The notes under the pieces are model-generated. The model searched no databases. It was not told the origin of the DNA and was given only the letters and a program-made list of their open reading frames with translations. 40,346 bases of DNA from DATLMR01 sp035634255. GTDB taxonomy: Bacteria > Acidobacteriota > Blastocatellia > UBA7656. The stretch covers positions 1-40,346 of the forward strand of contig DASQDI010000029.1 in assembly GCA_035634255.1 (NCBI GenBank), read 5' to 3'. Shown here in pieces: positions 8,406 to 16,456 of this stretch; position 1 is the first letter of the stretch, and the number at the start of each line of letters is the position of its first letter. A program made the position numbers and the translations under genes.

Positions 8406-10259
8406 ATGAGAGACTTCCGGATACTGTTAAAGAACGTGAGGCCGTACGCGGGTCTCTTCGCCTTCGCTTTCATCCTGATGGCGATGGTCGGCATCTTTGA
8501 GGCCGGACGGACCGCGCTTCTCAAATCGACCATCGACACGCTGTCCGCCAGCTCTCTTGCGGGAACGCGCGAGTTCCTGCCCCGCGACGAAGCCCAATCG
8601 CCGGCGTCCCTCTCGGCGAAGATCGACGTCCTGAATTACCTCCCGCGGGGCACGAATGCTCTGCCCCTGATCGCGGGTCTGCTGGTCCTGTTCACGGTGA
8701 TCCGCGGCGCTTCTGAGTACATCTCGAATATATTGATGTGGCGCATAGGCGTCGGGGCAGTCGTGGACCTCAGGCAGCGCCTTTACGATCACATCTTAAA
8801 GCAGTCGAACGAATTCTTCGCGGACCACCCGACCAACGCTCTGACCACGCACATAATCAGCGACGCCGAAAAGGTCCAGAACTCGGTGTCGACCCTGCTC
8901 GCCGACCTGCTCCGCGAGAGCCTGACGTTCCTGGCCCTGTTCGCGCTCGTCTTCATGCTCAACTGGCGCTTGACGCTCGCGATCCTGTTCGTCGGGCCTT
9001 TCGTTTATTTGCTGACCGTGAAGTTCGGCCGCAAGCTGCGGCGGATCGCGCACACGACCCAGGAGGGGACCGAAGGCGTCTTAGACATCGCGCAGGAGAC
9101 GATCTCGGGCCACCGGATCGTGAAGGCTTTCGGGATGGAGAAATTCGAGCAGCGGAAGTTTCGCCAAGCCCTGCTCCACCTGGCCGGGACGCAGGTCAAA
9201 GCCGCCCGCGTCGTGTTCCTGTCGTCGCCGATCCTCGAACTGGTGGGGGTCATAATAGCCGCCGGCTTTCTGGTCTACGCCCAGCAGATGATCGCGGCGG
9301 GGGCGATGACCATCGGCACTTTCGCGGCTTACATAGTCGCGATGCTGCAAATGTATGACCCGCTCAGAAAGCTGTCTCGGACCCAGAACTTCTTCCAGCA
9401 GTCGTTCGCCGCGATCACGCGCATCTACGTCCTGCTCGACACTCACACGGAGAAGAGGGACCGGCCCGACTCCGTGGAGCTGGGGCCGCTCAAGGACCGG
9501 ATCGAGTTCAGGGATGTCTTCTTCTCTTATAAAGACTCGTCGGTGCCCATCCTCAGGGATGTCAGCCTTACGGTCGAGCGCGGCGAAGTCGTCGCCCTGG
9601 TCGGGCTCTCCGGGGCGGGCAAGACGACGCTCACCAACCTGCTCCTGAGGTTTTACGACCCGACGAAAGGAGAAATCTTCATTGACGGGGTCGACATTAG
9701 GGACGCGAAGCTCGACAGCCTCCGCGCGCAGATCGCTCTCGTTACCCAGGACGTGATTCTCTTCAACGACTCGATCATCAACAACATCGCCTACGGCAGG
9801 CCCGATTTCGACCGCGGCCGGATAGAAGCCGCCGCGCGCGCCGCCTACGCGCACGACTTCATCATGGAGCGCGGGGGGTACGACACTCTGATCGGAGAGC
9901 GCGGGGTGAAACTGTCCGGGGGCGAGAGGCAGAGGCTGGCAATCGCAAGGGCCCTGCTGAAGGACGCGCCGATCCTGATCCTCGACGAGGCGACTTCGGC
10001 CCTCGACACGCATTCGGAGCGGCTGGTCCAGAGCGCCCTGGCGAACCTGATGAAGGGGCGCACGACCGTCGTCATCGCGCACAGGCTCACGACCATTCAC
10101 CGGGCGGACAAGATAGTGGTCCTCGACCGCGGGCGCATCGTCGATTCAGGGACGCATGCCGAGCTGATGGCCCGCGGGGGCATTTACCGGGACCTGTACG
10201 AGCTGCAATTTTCCGACGCCATTCCGGAAACCGGCGTGGCGGTTGCGAACGAAGATTGA
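8406..10259 (+). CDS. MsbA-like ABC exporter, fused permease and ATPase (617 aa)
   Basis: A half-size ABC exporter that would act as a homodimer in the inner membrane. Residues of about 10-320 hold six membrane segments, with a long extracytoplasmic loop between the first two (around SLAGTREFLPRDEAQSP). The ATPase half has Walker A GLSGAGKTTLT, signature LSGGERQRLA, Walker B ILILDEATSAL and the H-loop in VIAHRL, all intact. The closest functional type is lipid A/lipid flippase MsbA, but substrate cannot be read from sequence. The start at 8406 is preferred because a strong promoter lies between it and the longer ORF start. It leads an operon with yicC 25 bases downstream. Confidence 0.88.
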   Translation: MRDFRILLKNVRPYAGLFAFAFILMAMVGIFEAGRTALLKSTIDTLSASSLAGTREFLPRDEAQSPASLSAKIDVLNYLPRGTNALPLIAGLLVLFTVIRGASEYISNILMWRIGVGAVVDLRQRLYDHILKQSNEFFADHPTNALTTHIISDAEKVQNSVSTLLADLLRESLTFLALFALVFMLNWRLTLAILFVGPFVYLLTVKFGRKLRRIAHTTQEGTEGVLDIAQETISGHRIVKAFGMEKFEQRKFRQALLHLAGTQVKAARVVFLSSPILELVGVIIAAGFLVYAQQMIAAGAMTIGTFAAYIVAMLQMYDPLRKLSRTQNFFQQSFAAITRIYVLLDTHTEKRDRPDSVELGPLKDRIEFRDVFFSYKDSSVPILRDVSLTVERGEVVALVGLSGAGKTTLTNLLLRFYDPTKGEIFIDGVDIRDAKLDSLRAQIALVTQDVILFNDSIINNIAYGRPDFDRGRIEAAARAAYAHDFIMERGGYDTLIGERGVKLSGGERQRLAIARALLKDAPILILDEATSALDTHSERLVQSALANLMKGRTTVVIAHRLTTIHRADKIVVLDRGRIVDSGTHAELMARGGIYRDLYELQFSDAIPETGVAVANED

Positions 10260-10284
10260 TGAGACTAACAGAAAAGGACTCATA

Positions 10285-11160
10285 ATGATTAAGAGCATGA
10301 CAGGCTTCGGGCAGGGAAGCGCCGAGGGCGACACTTTCAAGGTGCGCGTCGATATTCGCTCCGTCAACAACCGTTTCCTTGACATTCACACGCGGCTGCC
10401 GCAGGAGCTCGCGAGCCTCGAAGTGACCCTGAAGAAGCAGATTCAGGGGGCGCTCAAGAGGGGCCGCGTGGACGTAACGGTGGTCGTGGACCAGACCCGG
10501 CAGGCGGTCTTCGAGATAAACCGGCCCCTCGTCTCCGGCTATCTGGACGCGCTCAACAAGCTGAAGTCCGATTTCGACCTGAGCGGGGAGATGTCCCTCG
10601 AACTGGTGGCGAAGCTGCCCGGAGCGTTGCAGGTGTCCCAGAACTTCGGCCAGCTGGACGAGGCGCTCACGGCCGGCGTGGTCGAGGCCGTGTCGCAGGC
10701 GCTCGTGACCCTCACGGAGATGCGGATAGTCGAGGGGCAGGGGCTCGTCTCGGACATGACCGCGCGGCTCGACACGATTGAGAAGCAGTTGCCCCCGATA
10801 GAGAGTGAGGCGAAGAAACTCCCCGGAATCTACAAAGAGAAGCTCGCGAGGCGCTTGCAGGAGGTCATCGGGAACGGGCAGATCGACGAGACGCGCCTCG
10901 CGCAGGAGTCGATCATGCTCGCGGACCGCAGCGACATCAGCGAAGAGATATCGCGGCTCAAGAGTCACATCTCACAGATGCGGGACGTGATCCAGGTCGA
11001 TGACGAAGTGGGCAAGCGGCTCGATTTTTTACTACAGGAGATGAACCGGGAGGCGAACACGATCCTCTCGAAATCGGGCGACCTTGCCATCAGCGATGCC
11101 GCCATAGTAATTAAGACGGAAGTCGAAAAACTGCGGGAGCAAGTTCAGAATGCCGAGTGA
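10285..11160 (+). CDS. yicC: YicC family endoribonuclease (291 aa)
   Basis: A full-length YicC/YloC-family protein. The N-terminus MIKSMTGFGQGS is the family hallmark and fixes the start at 10285, with an AAGGA ribosome-binding site; the C-terminal DUF1732 part reads GKRLDFLLQEMNREANTI and ends KTEVEKLREQVQNAE. E. coli YicC is reported to be an endoribonuclease acting on RNA such as the small RNA RyhB. It lies between the ABC exporter gene and gmk, overlaps gmk by 11 bases, and is expected to be co-transcribed. The yicC-gmk-rpoZ-coaBC order is widely conserved in bacteria. Confidence 0.92.
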   Translation: MIKSMTGFGQGSAEGDTFKVRVDIRSVNNRFLDIHTRLPQELASLEVTLKKQIQGALKRGRVDVTVVVDQTRQAVFEINRPLVSGYLDALNKLKSDFDLSGEMSLELVAKLPGALQVSQNFGQLDEALTAGVVEAVSQALVTLTEMRIVEGQGLVSDMTARLDTIEKQLPPIESEAKKLPGIYKEKLARRLQEVIGNGQIDETRLAQESIMLADRSDISEEISRLKSHISQMRDVIQVDDEVGKRLDFLLQEMNREANTILSKSGDLAISDAAIVIKTEVEKLREQVQNAE

Positions 11161-11860
11161 GAGTCGGCCTCCGATAGAGAGTGGCGCGGGGCCTTCCGGC
11201 GGGGGCCCGGCGGCGACCGATGAAAACTCCGCCCAGAGGGGCAACCTCATCGTCGTGTCCGCCCCATCGGGCGGGGGCAAGTCTTCGCTCGTCGAGCGGG
11301 CCTTGAAGAACGTCGATCACCTCGAATACTCGATCTCTTACACGACAAGAAAGATTCGCGGCTCCGAACAGCACGGGGTCGATTACTTCTTCGTCACCCC
11401 GAAAGAGTTTCTCGCGATGCGTAAAAGGGGCGAGTTCCTGGAGTCTGCTGAGGTCCACGGCCACCTCTACGGGACGAGGAAGCGATGGCTTGAGCAGAGA
11501 CTTGCGGAGGGCTTCGATGTTATCCTTGATATTGACGTGCAGGGCGCGGAACAGATTCGCACGCGGATGCCGGACGCGATAACCGTCTTCATACTCCCGC
11601 CCTCGAGGGAAGTGCTCGAATCCCGCCTCCGCCTGCGTAACCTGAACGAGACTTCGGACCTGGAGCGGCGGATGAAGAATTCGGCGGAGGAGGTTAAGCT
11701 TTATGACAGGTTCAAGTACGTCATAGTCAACGACAGCCTGGAACGCGCCAGCTCGGCCCTCGAAGGCATAATCGTATCGGAGCGCCACCGCTCGGAACGG
11801 CAGCGCAACGTCGCTCGTAAGATCATATCGACATTCGGAGGTGAAATAATTAATGGCTGA
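11150..11860 (+). CDS. gmk: Guanylate kinase (236 aa)
   Basis: Converts GMP plus ATP to GDP plus ADP. The P-loop SAPSGGGKSSL lies at about residues 38-48, followed by the GMP-binding segment YTTRKIRGSEQHGVDYFFV and GEFLESAEVHGHLYGT, then DIDVQGAEQIR and the lid RLRLRNLNETSDLERRM. At 236 residues it is longer than typical (about 205) because of an extra Pro/Gly/Ser-rich N-terminus of around 30 residues. No alternative ATG exists before the P-loop, so I keep 11150, although the ribosome-binding site is weak and translation may be coupled to yicC, whose stop it overlaps. Confidence 0.93.
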   Translation: MPSESRPPIESGAGPSGGGPAATDENSAQRGNLIVVSAPSGGGKSSLVERALKNVDHLEYSISYTTRKIRGSEQHGVDYFFVTPKEFLAMRKRGEFLESAEVHGHLYGTRKRWLEQRLAEGFDVILDIDVQGAEQIRTRMPDAITVFILPPSREVLESRLRLRNLNETSDLERRMKNSAEEVKLYDRFKYVIVNDSLERASSALEGIIVSERHRSERQRNVARKIISTFGGEIING

Positions 11861-12071
11861 CACAAGGGACGAAGACAACTGGACCACTTCCATAGACAGC
11901 AAGTACCGCCTCGTGCTGCTCGCGGCCAAGCGCAGCAAGCAGCTTCAGAAGGGCGCGAAGCCCCGCTTGCAGAGCGCCTCCAAGAAGACGACCCGCGTGG
12001 CCCTCGAGGAAGTGCAGCGCGGTCTGGTGCAGTATCAGCAGGTGGTTAAGGAACCGCCCGCGGAGGCATAA
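11853..12071 (+). CDS. rpoZ: RNA polymerase omega subunit (72 aa)
   Basis: Small RNA polymerase subunit that helps assemble beta-prime. The central DSKYRLVLLAAKRSKQLQKG and the C-terminal ALEEVQRGLVQYQQV match the omega family, with a basic stretch KPRLQSASKKTTRVA between. It begins inside the last codons of gmk (8-base overlap) with a strong GGAGGTGA ribosome-binding site about eight bases upstream. It is followed 34 bases later by coaBC. Confidence 0.92.
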   Translation: MADTRDEDNWTTSIDSKYRLVLLAAKRSKQLQKGAKPRLQSASKKTTRVALEEVQRGLVQYQQVVKEPPAEA

Positions 12072-12105
12072 CCGCGCGGGTTACGGGAATCGAAGGGATG
12101 AATCG

Positions 12106-13386
12106 ATGAAGATCGCTCTGGGCGTTACGGGGTGCATAGCGGCGTACAAGGCCGTGGAAGTCATGCGGGGCCTCCAGAAGCGCGGCGCTGCCGTGCAGGT
12201 CGTGATGACTTCCTCAGCCACTCAGTTCGTCGGGCCGCTTACGTTTCAGGCGATCTCCGGGTACCCGGTGATCTCCTCGATGTTCGCGCCGACCGACGAC
12301 CCGGAGATCAAGCACATCCAGATAGCCCAGTCGGTCGACCTCCTGCTCGTGGCCCCCGCGACCGCCAACCTGCTTGCGAAATTCGCCCACGGGATAGCCG
12401 ACGATTTCCTCTCGACTCTCTACATCTCCGCCACCGCCCCGGTGCTGGTCGCCCCGGCGATGAACGTCGAGATGTGGGGGCACCCGGCCACTCAGGAGAA
12501 CGTCAGAAGATTAAAAGAGCGGGGCGTTCATTTCGTCGACCCCGGCGAAGGGTACCTCGCCTGCCGGACGGTCGGCGCGGGTAGGCTCGCCGAGCCCGAA
12601 GAGATTGTCAGCAAAGCCATCGAGATCGTCGAAGGCCGAAAGACCGCCGGGGCAGAGCCCGGCGGACCGGCCGCGACCGCGCGGGATTCTTTCGTTGCTC
12701 AAGTTGCTCAATATAATAGAGACCTCGCCGGAGAGCACGTGTTGATCACGGCTGGCCCGACCTACGAGGCCATCGACCCCGTCCGGGGCGTGACCAACAG
12801 GTCCTCCGGGAAGATGGGCTACGCGATTGCGGAAGCGGCGGCGGCCCGCGGGGCTCGCGTGACGCTCGTCTCCGGCCCGGTGTCGCTCGAACCGCCTCGG
12901 GGGGTGAGCACCATAAGGGTCCGGTCGGCGTACGAGATGTACTCCGAGGTCATGGCCCACCTGCCTTCCTCGACGATGGTCGTGATGGCCGCGGCCGTGG
13001 CGGATTACAGGCCCGTTCGGGTCGCGGGTCAAAAGATCAAAAAGAGCGGCGAAAAATTCACCCTTGAAATGGAGCGGACTGAAGACATCCTGTCCGCCGC
13101 GTCGGGGGCCAGGGGTTCGCAGGTGCTCGTCGGTTTCGCGGCCGAAACCGAGAACGTGATCGAGAACGCTGTGAAGAAGCTTCGCGAAAAGGGCTGTGAT
13201 CTGATAGTCGCCAATGACGTGTCGGCGGCGGATTCCGGCTTCGACGTGGAGACCAACCGGGTCACCCTGGTCACAGGCGACGGCGCTCAGGAAATCCCCC
13301 TCGTCAGGAAGAGGGAGGCCGCGGACATCATCCTCAAGGCCGCCCTCGACGTAAGGTCGAAACAGACCTCGTTGACCGGAGCCTGA
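12106..13386 (+). CDS. coaBC: Bifunctional phosphopantothenoylcysteine decarboxylase / phosphopantothenate-cysteine ligase (426 aa)
   Basis: Catalyses two coenzyme A biosynthesis steps. The CoaC flavoprotein half (about residues 1-180) has VTGCIAAYK, the catalytic His in KHIQIAQS, VAPATANLLAKFAHGIADDF, and the active-site Cys at about 153 in EGYLACRTVGAGRL. The CoaB half (from about 208) has VLITAGPTYEAIDPVRGVTN, SGKMGYAIAEAA, AAAVADYRP and KIKKSGE. The linker of about 25 residues includes FVAQVAQYNR, encoded by unusually AT-rich DNA containing a copy of the dispersed TTGCTCAATATA motif. Last gene of the operon; the AAGGGA ribosome-binding site is eight bases upstream. Confidence 0.94.
   Translation: MKIALGVTGCIAAYKAVEVMRGLQKRGAAVQVVMTSSATQFVGPLTFQAISGYPVISSMFAPTDDPEIKHIQIAQSVDLLLVAPATANLLAKFAHGIADDFLSTLYISATAPVLVAPAMNVEMWGHPATQENVRRLKERGVHFVDPGEGYLACRTVGAGRLAEPEEIVSKAIEIVEGRKTAGAEPGGPAATARDSFVAQVAQYNRDLAGEHVLITAGPTYEAIDPVRGVTNRSSGKMGYAIAEAAAARGARVTLVSGPVSLEPPRGVSTIRVRSAYEMYSEVMAHLPSSTMVVMAAAVADYRPVRVAGQKIKKSGEKFTLEMERTEDILSAASGARGSQVLVGFAAETENVIENAVKKLREKGCDLIVANDVSAADSGFDVETNRVTLVTGDGAQEIPLVRKREAADIILKAALDVRSKQTSLTGA
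12704..12724 (+). repeat. Dispersed TTGCTCAATATA motif, copy A (in coaBC)
   Basis: TTGCTCAATATAAT at 12704-12717, followed by AGAGACC. A partial copy TTGCTCAA lies directly before it (12695-12702). Copy D at 13401-13421, inverted, shares 18 of 21 bases with this site. Confidence 0.6.
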
Positions 13387-13400
13387 CCCGGCCTATTAAT

Positions 13401-13421
13401 CGTCTCCATTATATTGAGCAG
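13401..13421 (-). repeat. Dispersed TTGCTCAATATA motif, copy D (intergenic)
   Basis: On the reverse strand it reads CTGCTCAATATAATGGAGAC, fifteen bases after the coaBC stop. It nearly matches copy A over 21 bases. Confidence 0.6.
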
Positions 13422-13567
13422 ACGGACCGGTGCTTACAACTCGACGCCGAGCTTGCGGCATATGAGTGTGAGTTGAACGGCGTGCTGATTAAGATCGTGT
13501 GGGTTTAAAAGATTGCCCGGTGGTTTAGCTGCCGAGGGGGACCCTGCCGGTACGGGAGGGGCCGCCT

Positions 13568-13738
13568 CTAACTGAGCTTTCGCAGGTCATTCAACATCGA
13601 ATTGCCGGTCGCCTTGCGCGCCTTGAATTCATCGACCCAGGACCTGGTCGTCATCATTAACTGAGAGACGGATGGCTCCGCGTTCGGTTTTTCCTCCGCC
13701 CTGGGCTGCTGGTCTCGCTTTATTAATTTGATCGTCAT
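13568..13738 (-). CDS. Small hypothetical protein (56 aa)
   Basis: Reverse-strand ORF with ATG ending at 13738 and GAAGGA just upstream as ribosome-binding site. The product starts MTIKLIKRDQQPRAEEK, has a polar middle, and ends with a probable amphipathic helix (TTRSWVDEFKARKATGNSML) and NDLRKLS. No signal peptide, membrane segment or known domain. It lies alone in the otherwise gene-poor gap between coaBC and cdaA. After its TAG stop the same frame stays open for 44 more codons (to a TAA at 13434-13436), ending QHAVQLTLICRKLGVEL. The call rests on the ribosome-binding site and protein-like composition; I do not recognise it. Confidence 0.5.
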   Translation of the reverse strand: MTIKLIKRDQQPRAEEKPNAEPSVSQLMMTTRSWVDEFKARKATGNSMLNDLRKLS

Positions 13739-14554
13739 TTTCCTTCACCCTCAAAATTTCTTCGTGACGCCGAAATATTGAGCAATCCTGGTGCCAGACC
13801 TCGCCGCGGAGTTTTACTCGGGTTTTAAGCCGGTTTTTAAATCCGGGTGGGACGGTATGGGGGAAAATAATACGGATTTGGTGTGGCGCTGTACGCTTAC
13901 GGTGGGCGGGAAAGCGGCCGAGTGAGATGGCCGCGTCCGAAGCGCCGCGGTGAATTTATTACATTGAGATTAAAGATGCCGAAGAAGGCGCGTTTATTAA
14001 TAACCGGCAATGGCTTTGCCTTGATTCTGTGAGGCACGCAATATACCATAGGGAAATGAATCTATCGCTCTTACTCTAAAGGTGTGGCGGCGCGCCGTCG
14101 TCAAAAGTGACGTGATTTGTAATATCGAGGCGAAAAAGTCTCTCCCGGCGGCAAAGCGCGAAGCGCAAGTGACATCTAACAGAGCGGAAGAGGATACCGG
14201 AAGCGCGTGGGATGTGTGGTGTGCCTTGAATCGCCCGCGCGCCCGACGGTTCAAGTTCAGTGCCTGCGTAGAGATTCCCCTTGATGTGCCGCGTAGGTGC
14301 AGAGAAATTGACTCTTTCGACTCACCCGAGCTGCCGTGAATCGGAAGGCGATACGTGTATGCCGGGTCGTACGCTTCGGAGTCCGCTGATCGCACCTGCC
14401 GGGTGGCGAGTTGACCGAACGGATTGAACCTGGTCATTTCTTCGGAAGCGTCGTTCCATTTGATACCGAAAATGGCGGCTTTTTTGTCCGCCCAATCGCC
14501 TATCAGGCGCGTCAATAACTTTGTATCGAACGACCGCTTAGCGGGTGGGCTGGA
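13739..14554. other. Gene-poor stretch upstream of cdaA
   Basis: About 816 bases with lower GC than the flanking genes. It contains copy E of the TTGCTCAATAT motif (13772-13785). A reverse-strand frame is open without stops from 14554 to 13997 (about 186 codons), including segments such as IGDWADKKAAIFGIKW and MTRFNPFGQLATRQ. The ATG ending at 14437 would give 146 residues, but there is no good ribosome-binding site and the C-terminal half is Arg/Ser-rich. A forward ORF at 14082-14339 (85 codons) overlaps it. I call neither; a decayed gene is possible. No clear cdaA promoter was found. Confidence 0.4.
13772..13785 (-). repeat. Dispersed TTGCTCAATATA motif, copy E (intergenic)
   Basis: On the reverse strand it reads TTGCTCAATATTTC, 34 bases upstream of the start codon of the 56-residue ORF, a position where it could act as an operator or promoter part. 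Confidence 0.55.
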
Positions 14555-15439
14555 ATGGATCGCTCCACGGAATTGCTGAAATTCATCGAACAGCTCCGGT
14601 TGACCGACCTGGTCGACTTCATCGTCGTGTGGGCGATAATCTACGGCCTGCTGAAGCTCGTCAAGGGGACGCGGGCCGTCCAGATGGCGATTGGGCTGTT
14701 GGGCGTCGGCCTGCTCTATCAGGTTTCGGTCGTCTTCGGGCTGGAGACCCTCCAGTTCGTGATGCGGAACTCTCTGTTGTATTTCGGGTTTGCCATCCTC
14801 GTGATATTCGCCCCCGAGATCAGGTCCGCGCTCATGCGCGTGGGCTCGAACCTCCGCAGGCCCCTGCGCTTCGGGAGGGCGAGGTTCGGACAGGAAGCCT
14901 ACGATGAGGTCGTGCTCGCCGCGATGACACTCTCTTCGCGCAGGATCGGGGCCCTCCTCGTCTTCGAGCGGAACGTCGGCCTTCAGAACTACGTGGACAC
15001 GGGCGTCTCGCTCGGGGCGAGGCTCTCTTACGACCTGCTCGTAACGCTCTTCGACCCTCACACCCCGCTCCACGACGGGGCCGTGATCATTCGCAATTAC
15101 AGAGTCGAAGCGGCGAGCTGCTTCCTGCCCCTGACCCTGAACCCGAGGCTGACGAAGGAACTGGGCACGAGGCACCGCGCGGCCATCGGGGTCACCGAGG
15201 ACACGGACGCGGTCGCCGTCGTCGTCAGCGAAGAGACGGGCGTGATCTCCTTCGTCCAGAACGGGGAGATCACACGCTACCTGAACAGCTCGCGTCTGCG
15301 CGACCAGATCCGCGAATCTCTGGAGCCTTCGCGCCGCCTGAGCGAAGTCGTCCGCCCGAAACGCGCGCGGGGCCGCGTCGCGTCCGCGCCCCGCGGCGAA
15401 GGGGCGCGGGAGCAGGTGACCGAGACTTATATCAAGTGA
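14555..15439 (+). CDS. cdaA: Diadenylate cyclase CdaA (294 aa)
   Basis: Makes the second messenger c-di-AMP from two ATP at the cytoplasmic face of the membrane. The N-terminal 80 or so residues carry hydrophobic segments (FIVVWAIIYGLL, AIGLLGVGLLYQV, LLYFGFAILVIFAP). The DisA_N/DAC domain follows, with the catalytic DGA at about 174-176 (TPLHDGAVII) and RHR at about 206-208 (LGTRHRAAIGV). The length is close to Bacillus CdaA (273 aa), with a basic C-terminal tail in addition. It is followed six bases later by cdaR and then glmM, the conserved cdaA-cdaR-glmM arrangement. The ribosome-binding site is weak. Confidence 0.94.
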   Translation: MDRSTELLKFIEQLRLTDLVDFIVVWAIIYGLLKLVKGTRAVQMAIGLLGVGLLYQVSVVFGLETLQFVMRNSLLYFGFAILVIFAPEIRSALMRVGSNLRRPLRFGRARFGQEAYDEVVLAAMTLSSRRIGALLVFERNVGLQNYVDTGVSLGARLSYDLLVTLFDPHTPLHDGAVIIRNYRVEAASCFLPLTLNPRLTKELGTRHRAAIGVTEDTDAVAVVVSEETGVISFVQNGEITRYLNSSRLRDQIRESLEPSRRLSEVVRPKRARGRVASAPRGEGAREQVTETYIK

Positions 15440-15445
15440 GCCGGT

Positions 15446-16396
15446 ATGGATAGATTCCTGGATTATTTGACCCTGATCAAGGAGTACGCGAAGGACTACG
15501 CCCTTGAGAATACGGGCCTGAAAGTGCTGGCCATTTTGATCACGGCCGTCCTCTGGTGGTCGGTGGCGTCGCGACCGGTGAGCCAGATCGCCATCCATAA
15601 CGTCCCGATAGAACTCCGCAACCTCCCCGACTCGCTCGTCATAACCCTCTCGAACGACACGACCCTCGCCGCGAAGGTGAACCTGCGCGGGCCGCGCGAC
15701 GTGCTCGACTCTTTGAGGTCCGGGGACCTCGCCCTGATCGGAGACCTGTCGGGCGTCGATGCCGGGGTGCGGGTCGTATTTCTCGCGCTCGACAAGACCA
15801 GACTCCCCGCCAGCGTCGAGGAGCGCGGCATAGAGCCGCGCAGCATTCGCGTCACCGTCGAGCGGGTCGTCGAGCGCGAGGTTGTGATCAAGCCCCGGTT
15901 CGAAGGCTCCCTGCCCGAAGGGTACGAATTGCTCGGCTGGCATATCACCCCCTCCTCCGTGCGCATCGAGGGGGCCGCGAGCGCCGTCAATTCCATCGAG
16001 GGCGTCTCGACCGAGACCGTGAGCCTCTCGGACAAGACGGCCACCTTCAGCGAAGAGGTCGCAATCGACATGGGCTCGCCGAACATCAACCTCGAAGACG
16101 AGCGCACGCGGACGGTGATGCTCACGGTGAACATCGGGGAGATCAGAAAAGAGCGCGTGTTCGACCGCGTCCCCGTCACCCTGACGGGCGCGCCTCCATC
16201 GGCCCAGCCGGTGCCGAAATTTGTCAAAGTGACGGTTTTTGGTGCGCGCTCCGCGGTAGATGCCCTGACCCCCGAGGCCCTTTCCGTGGTGCTCGACGCC
16301 AACGGCAACGGGTCGCCGCAGGTCGCGATCACTAACGAAGACGCGAGCCGGGTTACGGTGCTGTCGGTCGAGCCCAAAACTATCCGGATCAGATGA
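15446..16396 (+). CDS. cdaR: CdaA regulator, YbbR-domain protein (316 aa)
   Basis: A single N-terminal membrane segment (LKVLAILITAVLWWSVASRP, about residues 27-46) anchors a large extracytoplasmic part made of YbbR repeats. Visible repeat starts include VPIELRNLPDSLVITLSN, VVIKPRFEGSLPEGYELLG and VPVTLTGAPPSAQPVP. In Gram-positive bacteria CdaR binds CdaA and modulates c-di-AMP synthesis. The gene sits directly between cdaA (6-base gap) and glmM, so the same role is likely here. It has perhaps three repeats, against four in Bacillus. Confidence 0.9.
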   Translation: MDRFLDYLTLIKEYAKDYALENTGLKVLAILITAVLWWSVASRPVSQIAIHNVPIELRNLPDSLVITLSNDTTLAAKVNLRGPRDVLDSLRSGDLALIGDLSGVDAGVRVVFLALDKTRLPASVEERGIEPRSIRVTVERVVEREVVIKPRFEGSLPEGYELLGWHITPSSVRIEGAASAVNSIEGVSTETVSLSDKTATFSEEVAIDMGSPNINLEDERTRTVMLTVNIGEIRKERVFDRVPVTLTGAPPSAQPVPKFVKVTVFGARSAVDALTPEALSVVLDANGNGSPQVAITNEDASRVTVLSVEPKTIRIR

Positions 16397-16456
16397 GAGC
16401 CTGAAGGCGGGCTCGTGCCTGCAGGCGTAATTTTCGCGGGAGGGAGAACACGACGA

